Source: Candidatus Latescibacteria bacterium 4484_7 (GTDB taxonomy: Bacteria; Krumholzibacteriota; Krumholzibacteriia; Krumholzibacteriales; Krumholzibacteriaceae). From it: a DNA stretch of 5,639 nucleotides. The position numbers and the translations under genes are program-made. Below are positions 1 to 5,529 of this stretch, piece after piece. The notes below the pieces were generated by a model, which made no database searches, was not told the origin of the DNA, and saw only the letters and a program-made list of their open reading frames with translations. The DNA is taken from positions 1 to 5,639 of the forward strand of contig NATK01000113.1 in the NCBI GenBank assembly GCA_002085285.1. Direction: 5' to 3'. The stretch's first letter is position 1. Each line of letters opens with the position of its first letter.

Positions 1-96
1 ATCGGCTATGTCGAGGAGTTTCTCGTGCGTATCGAGAATAGCCACATCGCATCCGCCGCAGGCAGCTCCCCAGTATATTGCGATCTTGAGCTTCAT
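1..96 (-). CDS. mvhG: MvhG-like small subunit of group 3c [NiFe] hydrogenase (N-terminal fragment)
   Basis: Only the first 32 codons are in the window; the rest lies beyond the left edge. The protein starts MKLKIAIYWGAACGGCDVAI, and the WGAACGGCD stretch is characteristic of the electron-transfer small subunit of F420-non-reducing (methyl-viologen-reducing) hydrogenases; its CxxC would bind the iron-sulfur cluster nearest the NiFe site. In the family, MvhG relays electrons from the NiFe subunit MvhA to MvhD, in the cytoplasm. No Tat signal is present, in line with a soluble group 3 enzyme. The ATG at 96 is chosen because GGAGGAG lies just upstream in the 14-base gap after mvhD and the family motif begins at once. 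A catalytic large subunit (mvhA) is expected next but cannot be seen. A related orphan small subunit without a hydrogenase partner is the main alternative. Confidence 0.88.
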   Translation of the reverse strand, partial: MKLKIAIYWGAACGGCDVAILDTHEKLLDIAD

Positions 97-110
97 ATCT
101 CCTCCGCTGC

Positions 111-587
111 TCATTTTTCTTCTTCACGACCTTCGAGCTCTTTGTGCGGGTCTATATCGAGCGACATGCTCTCGGCTATAGACTCGCCGAAACTCAAAGG
201 GCCCAGTGCCCTTATCTCCTCCGTGAATTCGTCGACGATCTTTGCGAACCTGTCGCCCTCGGATGCTGCCACCCATTCGAGACGCAGCCGTTCGGGCTCT
301 ATGCCGTAGTCGGGCAAAATCTTCTTGAGGAGCTTGTAGCGTCTCAATGCCTTGTAATTTCCCTCCTGATAGTGGCAGTCACCCGGATGGCACCCTCCGA
401 TGAGCACACCGTCAGCCCCTTCGAGAAATGTCTTTATTACGAACGTAGGATCAATCCTTCCGCTGCACATAACCCTCACAGCTCTTAGATTTGGTGCATA
501 TTTGATCCTTGCTGTACCGGCTAGATCGGCGCCTGTATACGTGCACCAATTACAGAGAAAACCTACTATTCTCGGTTCAAAAGTCAT
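111..587 (-). CDS. mvhD: MvhD, [2Fe-2S] subunit linking hydrogenase to HdrA
   Basis: This 158-residue protein belongs to the MvhD/FlpD family, the small iron-sulfur protein that carries electrons from MvhG (or a formate dehydrogenase or other donor) to HdrA. Near the N-terminus it has the family motif GFLCNWC (Cys12, Cys15), then VRVMCSGR (Cys41) and GGCHPGDCHY (Cys66, Cys71), giving the five cysteines expected around the [2Fe-2S] site. Position 12 is Cys, not the selenocysteine found in some archaeal homologues. The conserved core ends near residue 130. Residues 131-158 form an acidic, low-complexity tail with nine Asp/Glu that seems longer than usual for the family. The ATG overlaps the hdrA stop as ATGA (4 bases), with GAGGGG upstream inside hdrA, which suggests translational coupling. 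mvhG follows after 14 bases, so H2 is the likely electron source. Confidence 0.95.
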   Translation of the reverse strand: MTFEPRIVGFLCNWCTYTGADLAGTARIKYAPNLRAVRVMCSGRIDPTFVIKTFLEGADGVLIGGCHPGDCHYQEGNYKALRRYKLLKKILPDYGIEPERLRLEWVAASEGDRFAKIVDEFTEEIRALGPLSFGESIAESMSLDIDPHKELEGREEEK

Positions 588-2563
588 TGAAGCAACCCCT
601 CGATTTCGGAAAAGATCTGCTCGTTAGTGAAATGTTTCGCAGTTATTGCATTGCTCGGGCAGGCAGCCACGCATGTGCCGCATCCCTTGCAGAGAGCTTC
701 GTTTATCACGGAAACGCCTTTCTCCTCTTCGAAGCTTATAGCCATGTAAGGACAGAGATCGTTGCATATTCGGCATCCTGAGCAACGCTCTTCATCTATC
801 TCGGCCGTTGCCGATTCGATCTCGATCTTGCCTCTCATGATCATCGAAAGAACCGCGCTCGAGGCGGCCGACGCCTGTGCCACCGTGTCCGGTATATCCT
901 TCGGCGATTGGCAGGCCCCGGCGATGAATACACCATCCGTAGCTGTAGCTACCGGGCCCAGCTTCGGATGTCTCTCGATGATAAATCCGTCTTTACCGAC
1001 ACTGACATTGCACTTCTTGGCCAGCTCTGCCAGCCCCTCGGGAGCCTCGAGGCCTGTTGCGAGAATCACCATGTCTACGGGCACCCGACGAACGGCTCCG
1101 ATGAGGGTATCTTCGACCCTTATAATGAGCTTTCCCTGCTCGCCTGGATGAATGGCGAGGTCTGTGATCTCGCCGACCTTGCCCCTCACGAACCGTACAT
1201 CCTCACCGAGCAACCTATCGTAAAACTCCTCGTACCCTTTACCGAAGCATCTGAGATCTATGTAGAAGTTGTAGACTTCGGCATTTGTCTTCTCCTTGAT
1301 CAGATGGGCAAATTTCAATGCATACATGCAGCATACCCGCGAGCAGTACTCGTGGTACCTCTTATCCCTGCTCCCCACGCAGTGGATGATTCCCACAGAC
1401 TTCGGCTCGGTTCCGTCAGATTTCAGTATCTTGCCTCCAGTAGACCCCGATGCGCAGTTCATTATCTCGAAGTCCATTGCTGTGAGTACGTTGGGCAAAA
1501 GACCGTAACGATACCTTATGACTACCGAAGGATCGAATGTCTGAAAGCCCGCTGCGATTATGATGTTGCCCACTTCGAATTCATGGAATTCGTCTTCCAT
1601 GTCGAAATTTATCGCATCCCTCTCGCAGACCTTCTCGCAGATCCTGCATTTGCCCTTTTGAAAGTAAATGCAACTATTCCTGTCTATGACCGGAACCGCC
1701 GGAACAGCCTGCATCGAAGGGAGATATATTGCGCTCGTGGGACCGAGTGAGAGTCTTTCGTGCACATTGCCCTTTCTCGGAACCCTCGTACCGGGACACT
1801 TCTCCATGCACATTCCGCATCCGTTGCATAGATTCTCATCTACGTAGCGTGCCTTCTTCCTTATCTTTACCTTGAAATTTCCCACGTATCCCGAGACATC
1901 TTCAACCTCAGAGTACGTGAAGAGCTCTATATTAGGGTGCTGCCCCACCTGAACCATCTTTGGTGTGAGTATACATGCGGCGCAGTCCAGTGTCGGAAAT
2001 GTCTTATCGAACTTCGCCATGTGACCGCCTATCGACGGCTCCCTCTCGACAAGAACAACCTTCTTGCCAGCTTCGGCCAGATCGAGCGACGCCTGAATCC
2101 CTGCAATCCCACCTCCCACGACGAGGGTAGTAGGATTTATCGAGACCTCTCTGCGTTCGAGAGGCTCAAGAAACGCACTCCTCCTTATGGCGGCTGCGAC
2201 GAGAGCCTTTGCCTTTTCTGTGGCGGCGTTCTCGTCTATGTGCACCCAGGAGCACTGCTCCCTGATATTCGCCATTGTGAATAAATAAGGATTAAGTCCA
2301 GAGCGTTCGCAAACCTTCCTGAACGTCTTTTCGTGCATTAGGGGTGAGCAAGAAGCCACTACGATTCGATTGAGATTGTACTCTTTTATATCTTTCTCGA
2401 TAAGCCCCTGACCCGGATCGGAACACATGAACTTGTAGTCTTTCGCTACTATGACACCCTTCATTCCCTTCGCGAATTCGACGATTTCAGCGATATCGAC
2501 CTTGCTTGCGATATTCGTCCCGCAGTGGCAGATATATACGCCTATTCTCTCTTCGCTATCCAT
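584..2563 (-). CDS. hdrA: HdrA, FAD-containing electron-bifurcating subunit of heterodisulfide reductase
   Basis: The 659-residue length equals the compact methanogen-type HdrA. Parts in order: an N-terminal cluster domain (ICHCG, Cys12/14, with Cys47 in FMCSDPGQG and Cys72 in ASCSP); an FAD Rossmann motif VVGGGIAGI at 148-156; the HdrA signature DCAACILTPKM at 193-203; an inserted ferredoxin domain with CxxCxxCxxxC at 246-256 and a second group at 298, 306, 309 and 313; a further cluster site at Cys395 (IHCVGSRD), 407, 411 and 412, followed by Tyr414 and Lys417; a C-terminal FAD-contact segment DGVFIAGACQSPKDI near 543-557; and a ferredoxin-like pair with cysteines 594/597/600/604 and 625/628/631/635. 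In the family this FAD takes electron pairs from MvhD and splits them between ferredoxin and HdrBC. The full ferredoxin set separates it from the short sHdrA of sulfur oxidisers. The ATG has AAGGA upstream and overlaps hdrB by 8 bases. Confidence 0.97.
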   Translation of the reverse strand: MDSEERIGVYICHCGTNIASKVDIAEIVEFAKGMKGVIVAKDYKFMCSDPGQGLIEKDIKEYNLNRIVVASCSPLMHEKTFRKVCERSGLNPYLFTMANIREQCSWVHIDENAATEKAKALVAAAIRRSAFLEPLERREVSINPTTLVVGGGIAGIQASLDLAEAGKKVVLVEREPSIGGHMAKFDKTFPTLDCAACILTPKMVQVGQHPNIELFTYSEVEDVSGYVGNFKVKIRKKARYVDENLCNGCGMCMEKCPGTRVPRKGNVHERLSLGPTSAIYLPSMQAVPAVPVIDRNSCIYFQKGKCRICEKVCERDAINFDMEDEFHEFEVGNIIIAAGFQTFDPSVVIRYRYGLLPNVLTAMDFEIMNCASGSTGGKILKSDGTEPKSVGIIHCVGSRDKRYHEYCSRVCCMYALKFAHLIKEKTNAEVYNFYIDLRCFGKGYEEFYDRLLGEDVRFVRGKVGEITDLAIHPGEQGKLIIRVEDTLIGAVRRVPVDMVILATGLEAPEGLAELAKKCNVSVGKDGFIIERHPKLGPVATATDGVFIAGACQSPKDIPDTVAQASAASSAVLSMIMRGKIEIESATAEIDEERCSGCRICNDLCPYMAISFEEEKGVSVINEALCKGCGTCVAACPSNAITAKHFTNEQIFSEIEGLLQ

Positions 2564-3428
2564 TGAGTATCCTTTTCGGTTCTCCCTTAATCTTCATCGC
2601 AACCTTGTGGAGTCCGAGCTTCTTGAACGGAAGACCCATAGCAGCACCGATAAGCTGCGTGAAGTAGATTACAGGGATATGGAAATTCGTTCCAAAGAGC
2701 TTGTTAACCTTGCCCTGATACACATCGAGATTCATCTGGCAGAGTGGACATACTGTGACGATGACGTCGGCATTGTTTCTTTCGGCGTTGAGCAGAAGAT
2801 TCTTGCACAGTCTCAGAGCGAGTTCCTCTTCGGTGCCCATCAGGGAAGCCCCGCAGCAGTGTGTCTTCATGGGAAAGTAGGAAGCGGTGGCTCCAAGGGC
2901 TATGACGAGAGCCTCCATACTCTTCGGGTTGTCTGGATGATCGAGGTCCGTCTCGGGGCGTGCTATCTGACATCCGTAGTAACATGCGACCCTCAACCCT
3001 TCGAGATTCCTCTGGACCATAGAGCTAATTTTCTCTATGCCAACATCGTCTATAACGACATTAAAAAGGTGCCTCACCTTGACATTTCCACTATAGCTGA
3101 GTCCCGCAACCTCCAATGCCTTGCCCACCTTCTGACGCAGCTCCGGATAAGCGGCAAGATATGTATTGGTTTTCTTTAGCACAGTGTAGCAGGCGCTGCA
3201 CGGCGTTACGAGATCCCTGTGCAGCGGTTCGGCCAGCGCAAGATTTCTAGATGAGATGGCGAAACTCATCAATTCCTTGACAGACATATAGGCGGTCGCT
3301 CCGCAGCAGTTCCAATCTTCAAGCTCTTCGAGTTCGAGACCGAGCAAGGGCGCCACGGCATCGATCGAATCTTGATACAGATTCGCAGTAGCCTTAACCG
3401 AGCAGCCAGGGTAGTAGGTATACTTCAT
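2556..3428 (-). CDS. hdrB: HdrB, disulfide-reducing subunit with two CCG-type noncubane clusters
   Basis: This 290-residue protein has two CCG modules in tandem, the normal architecture of HdrB. The first has Cys9 (YYPGCS), Cys41-Cys42-Gly (WNCCGA) and Cys77/Cys80 (PCSAC). The second has Cys153 (YYGCQIARP), Cys191-Cys192-Gly (HCCGASL) and Cys227/Cys230 (CPLC). All ten ligands of the two noncubane [4Fe-4S] clusters that cleave CoM-S-S-CoB in methanogens are therefore present. The substrate in a bacterium without those coenzymes is unknown. The protein is soluble and receives electrons from HdrC. The start is set at ATG 3428, which shares one base with the hdrC stop (TGATG) and has GGAGAG a few bases upstream. 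A TTG one codon earlier (3431) is possible but less likely. Confidence 0.96.
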   Translation of the reverse strand: MKYTYYPGCSVKATANLYQDSIDAVAPLLGLELEELEDWNCCGATAYMSVKELMSFAISSRNLALAEPLHRDLVTPCSACYTVLKKTNTYLAAYPELRQKVGKALEVAGLSYSGNVKVRHLFNVVIDDVGIEKISSMVQRNLEGLRVACYYGCQIARPETDLDHPDNPKSMEALVIALGATASYFPMKTHCCGASLMGTEEELALRLCKNLLLNAERNNADVIVTVCPLCQMNLDVYQGKVNKLFGTNFHIPVIYFTQLIGAAMGLPFKKLGLHKVAMKIKGEPKRILNG

Positions 3429-4003
3429 CAAATCTCTCCGAGTTCATCTACTTTCTTCAAGATCTTTCTTATTTCATTTATGTGTTTTATTCTGTGCGGC
3501 TTAAACGGCAGCCTTCCGTTAGATAATAGGTTCCACCCCTGTGTAACGAACTTCAGTGCATTGAAAAATTCGGCCTTCAATATGTACCTGACCATGAGCT
3601 CCGTCTCGTGGTTTCTCCCGTACTTGTTGACCATGCTGACAAAGGTCTGCGAAAGCACCGCCGTCTTTCGTCCCTTCGTCCTTCCCTCCTTGATTGCCAA
3701 GCGCTTCAGAGCATACATTACGTCTGTTATCTTAATCTCTTTCGGGCATCTCACGGTGCATGTGTAGCATGAGGAACAAAACCAGATCGTATTGGAATTT
3801 AAGACCTCGTCCCTGAAACCCGCCCTTATGAGGGAAAAGATCTTTCTCGGGCCATAATCCATCACATAGCTCGTAGGGCACGAGCCCGTGCATGTGCCGC
3901 ATTGAATGCATTTCTTGATCTCCGCGCCGCCCGGGAGAGAATAGATTTCTTCGAGGAAATTGTGTTCAAGCCCTGCTTCGCAAACTATGTCTTTTTCTAT
4001 CAA
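3428..4003 (-). CDS. hdrC: HdrC, double [4Fe-4S] subunit of heterodisulfide reductase
   Basis: The 191-residue protein carries two classical ferredoxin motifs: CIQCGTCTGSCP (Cys32, 35, 38, 42) and CSSCYTCTVRCPK (Cys76, 79, 82, 86). The spacing and the RKIFSLIRAGF segment between them are typical of HdrC, which passes electrons from HdrA to HdrB. After residue 90 there is a mostly helical, basic C-terminal half without cysteines and without obvious membrane segments, so it is a soluble subunit and not a membrane HdrE-linked form. The start is TTG at 4003: no in-frame ATG or GTG occurs between it and the in-frame stop at 4051-4049, and TAAGGAG sits 7 bases upstream. It is the first gene of the operon; hdrB follows with a 1-base overlap. 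Confidence 0.95.
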   Translation of the reverse strand: MIEKDIVCEAGLEHNFLEEIYSLPGGAEIKKCIQCGTCTGSCPTSYVMDYGPRKIFSLIRAGFRDEVLNSNTIWFCSSCYTCTVRCPKEIKITDVMYALKRLAIKEGRTKGRKTAVLSQTFVSMVNKYGRNHETELMVRYILKAEFFNALKFVTQGWNLLSNGRLPFKPHRIKHINEIRKILKKVDELGEI

Positions 4004-4010
4004 AACTACA

Positions 4011-4017
4011 CTCCTTA
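4011..4017 (-). promoter_or_regulatory. Ribosome binding site fixing the hdrC TTG start
   Basis: Read on the minus strand this is TAAGGAG, near-perfect complementarity to the 16S rRNA tail, with 7 bases before the TTG at 4003-4001. It is the main reason for accepting a non-ATG start for hdrC. Confidence 0.8.
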
Positions 4018-4054
4018 GACTGCTCTGTGTTTCATTGCAGCAAAGGCATTATTC

Positions 4055-4082
4055 ATATTAATCAAATTTTCATAAAAGTCAA
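4055..4082 (-). promoter_or_regulatory. Candidate sigma70-type promoter for the hdr-mvh operon
   Basis: On the minus strand TTGACT (4082-4077, five of six consensus bases for the -35 box) is followed after 16 bases by TAATAT (4060-4055, four of six for the -10 box). Transcription would begin near 4048 and leave a leader of about 45 bases before hdrC, with the strong ribosome binding site inside it. An A/T-only tract lies directly upstream of the -35 box and could act as an UP element. The assignment rests on motif match and position only. Confidence 0.5.
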
Positions 4083-4085
4083 GAA

Positions 4086-4109
4086 TAATTTAAATTTTAA
4101 GCTAAATTA
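4086..4109. repeat. AT-only inverted repeat upstream of the hdr promoter
   Basis: Perfect 7-base arms TAATTTA (4086-4092) and TAAATTA (4103-4109) flank a 10-base spacer. The dyad begins four bases upstream of the candidate -35 box of the leftward promoter, where an operator or UP element would sit. Such arms can occur by chance in sequence this rich in A and T. Confidence 0.4.
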
Positions 4110-4150
4110 AATAGTTTCTTTATTCTTATGGAATTAAATGTGTTAGAGTG

Positions 4151-4178
4151 TATTATAATATTATTATTTGTTAATAAT
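4151..4178. repeat. Adjacent palindrome and inverted repeat in the AT-rich core
   Basis: TATTATAATA (4151-4160) is a perfect 10-base palindrome. Sharing its last base is an inverted repeat with 7-base arms ATTATTA (4160-4166) and TAATAAT (4172-4178) around the 5-base loop TTTGT. The palindrome includes a perfect TATAAT. This may be a protein-binding site or simply low-complexity sequence. Confidence 0.35.
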
Positions 4179-4242
4179 GCTTTCTTGCCGGCCTCTTTAT
4201 TTCCTCTTCTAACTCTTCATGTATACCACTGCAAAATAAAAT
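4154..4242 (+). promoter_or_regulatory. Weak rightward promoter candidates for the TPR gene
   Basis: Two -10-like hexamers precede the TPR lipoprotein gene. TATAAT at 4154-4159 is a perfect match but has no recognisable -35 box 16-18 bases upstream. TAAAAT at 4237-4242 matches five of six bases, with the poor TCTTCA (4214-4219) 17 bases before it. The first would give a leader of about 160 bases, the second about 75. Neither is convincing. Confidence 0.25.
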
Positions 4243-4261
4243 ATTTGCAAAAGGAGCTGAT

Positions 4262-4348
4262 TTGATAGATTTTAATATTACCGAATCAATGCGAGTGTTT
4301 TTTCCTATAGGGGAGAATTTAAGATGCTTACATCCAGACGAATTTTAA
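4262..4348 (+). CDS. Possible 28-codon upstream ORF overlapping the TPR gene start
   Basis: A TTG at 4262 is preceded by AAGGAG (4251-4256) at a 5-base spacing. It opens a 28-codon frame, beginning MIDFNITESM, that ends at TAA 4346-4348. The frame differs from that of the TPR gene, runs across that gene's ribosome binding site and overlaps its first 25 bases. If translated, it could couple or modulate translation of the lipoprotein. The peptide matches no family I know, has no membrane segment, and its sequence is not strikingly gene-like. A chance combination of a purine-rich patch and TTG is quite possible. Confidence 0.25.
   Translation: MIDFNITESMRVFFPIGENLRCLHPDEF
4309..4315 (+). promoter_or_regulatory. 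Ribosome binding site of the TPR lipoprotein gene
   Basis: AGGGGAG lies 8 bases before the ATG at 4324. With the in-frame stop at 4273-4275 and the immediate start of a signal peptide, it fixes the translation start. Confidence 0.75.
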
Positions 4349-5502
4349 TAATTGCTTCAGGCCTTTTCACTCTTGTGCTCTTGCAATCGTGTGGCACGGA
4401 TCCGGCAATCAAGTATTACAATATGGGAATAGATGCGGCCGAAATGAACGATCTGGATACAGCGATAAGATACTGGAAGGAATCGATCAAGCACAATCCG
4501 AAACTCCCCGATACGAGGTACAATCTCGGCCTCGCACTGCTCGAAAAGAAAAGGTACGAAGAGGCTGAGCAGCAGTTCAGGGAAGCGGCAAGACTGAAAA
4601 GCGGCGACTACGAAATATATTACGGCCTTGGGAAAAGCCTCGAAATGGAGGGGAATTTCTCTTCTGCGAAGAGATACTACGAAAAGGCGTTGAATCTGAA
4701 ACCGACATATATTCCCGCAGTAGTCGGTATGGCTTCCGTCGAGCTAAAGAGAAACCTCGACAGCTCGGCTGAGAAGTATGCAACGATTGCGTTGAGGCTC
4801 GACCGCAGGAACCTCGACGCCAACATTATCCTCGCTGAAAGCTACTTCCGAGAGGGAAAATACCAGGAAAGCTACGTACAGGCCCTGACGGGGCTTAGGT
4901 ACTACCCGCGCAATCCCGACCTTTTGCTCATCTATGGTAAGGCTGCCTACGAGAGAAGAATGTATGCAGATGCAATCGACGCCCTGAAATCTGCGAAGGA
5001 TACAGGGAAACTCACAGACGATCTTTTCCGCTATCTCGGGCTGACGTACATGGCGATGGGGGACATGAGCAAGGCCGAGACAAATCTAAAGCTGTCGATA
5101 TACAAAAACAGAGAAAACAAGGAATCGTGGAAAAGCCTCGCAGATTTATACATAGAATCCAAGAAGTACGACAAGGCTTTAGATGCATGCCTGCAGGCGG
5201 AGCTTATTGATTCGCTCGATGCAGAAACGATGCTCAAGGAAGGGTACGTCTATTTGAAGATCGGCAAATACAAAACTGCAATCGAAAAGCTTGAAAGATC
5301 CGTGCAAGACGAGAACACACCGATCGTAGCATGGTATTACCTCGGACTGGCATATGCGAAAGGCGGGCGAAGAAGCGAATCAGCGGAAGCGCTCGAAAAG
5401 TTCATCGATAAATGGCACGGAGAGGCTTCGCTCACAGAAAGCGCTGAAAAGCTGCTCGATGCACTCAAGGCCAACTCGAACAGCGATCGAGAAATGAAGT
5501 AG
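4324..5502 (+). CDS. Predicted lipoprotein built of ten TPR repeats, function unknown
   Basis: The 392-residue product starts with a signal peptide: basic SRR, a hydrophobic core at 8-20 and lipobox LQSC with the lipidated cysteine at 23. Gly at the next position does not suggest inner-membrane retention by the E. coli +2 rule, so an outer-membrane, periplasm-facing anchor is likely if the cell is diderm. Residues 28-367 divide into ten consecutive 34-residue units without insertions (starts at 28, 62, 96, 130, 164, 198, 232, 266, 300 and 334), with typical TPR positions such as YNLGLALLEKKRYEEAEQQF and YYLGLAYAKGGR. TPR superhelices are scaffolds for protein contacts; similar lipoproteins act in outer-membrane assembly, secretion or pilus assembly (PilF/PilW type) and polysaccharide export. 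No enzymatic domain is present and the partner cannot be named. The gene is divergent from the hdr operon, so a functional link is unproven. The tail from 383 is short and polar. Confidence 0.9.
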   Translation: MLTSRRILIIASGLFTLVLLQSCGTDPAIKYYNMGIDAAEMNDLDTAIRYWKESIKHNPKLPDTRYNLGLALLEKKRYEEAEQQFREAARLKSGDYEIYYGLGKSLEMEGNFSSAKRYYEKALNLKPTYIPAVVGMASVELKRNLDSSAEKYATIALRLDRRNLDANIILAESYFREGKYQESYVQALTGLRYYPRNPDLLLIYGKAAYERRMYADAIDALKSAKDTGKLTDDLFRYLGLTYMAMGDMSKAETNLKLSIYKNRENKESWKSLADLYIESKKYDKALDACLQAELIDSLDAETMLKEGYVYLKIGKYKTAIEKLERSVQDENTPIVAWYYLGLAYAKGGRRSESAEALEKFIDKWHGEASLTESAEKLLDALKANSNSDREMK

Positions 5503-5529
5503 CAAGTCTCAAATACCGGACCATAGCGT

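Larger units (their letters stand above)
4004..4323. other. Divergent AT-rich intergenic region between hdrC and the TPR lipoprotein gene
   Basis: These 320 bases separate two divergently transcribed genes and hold no confident protein-coding gene. The base composition differs sharply from the flanking genes: 16 of 100 bases are G or C in 4081-4180. It contains a leftward promoter candidate, three AT-rich inverted repeats or palindromes (4086-4109, 4151-4160, 4160-4178), a weaker dyad GCAAA-N8-TTTGC at 4231-4248, weak rightward promoter candidates and a possible short ORF from 4262. No tRNA, riboswitch or intrinsic terminator was recognised. Confidence 0.85.

Noticed and set aside
551..554. 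Possible selenocysteine at the first cysteine site of MvhD, as in some archaeal homologues
   Set aside because: The frame encodes ordinary cysteines at residues 12 and 15 with no in-frame TGA, so this is a standard cysteine form.
25..781. Several overlapping plus-strand frames of 75-114 codons
   Set aside because: They are shadows of mvhG, mvhD and the 3' end of hdrA, with low-complexity or motif-free translations.
908..1750. 280-codon open frame on the plus strand
   Set aside because: It lies wholly antisense to hdrA, whose family motifs are unmistakable. The translation shows no domain pattern, and long antisense frames are common opposite biased coding sequence.
2451..3179. 242-codon open frame on the plus strand
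   Set aside because: It is antisense to hdrB and the start of hdrA, has no recognisable motif, and no ribosome binding site was noted.
3429..3431. TTG at 3431 as the hdrB start
   Set aside because: The adjacent ATG at 3428 fits the family N-terminus (MKYTYYPGC) and the TGATG coupling with hdrC, so the extra codon is not needed.
3372..3767. 131-codon plus-strand frame with hydrophobic stretches
   Set aside because: It is antisense to hdrC. The hydrophobic look comes from reading opposite Lys/Glu-rich codons.
4221..4256. Sigma54-type promoter in the divergent region
   Set aside because: TTGC elements occur near 4245, but no GG dinucleotide at the required -24 spacing with the rest of the consensus was found on either strand.
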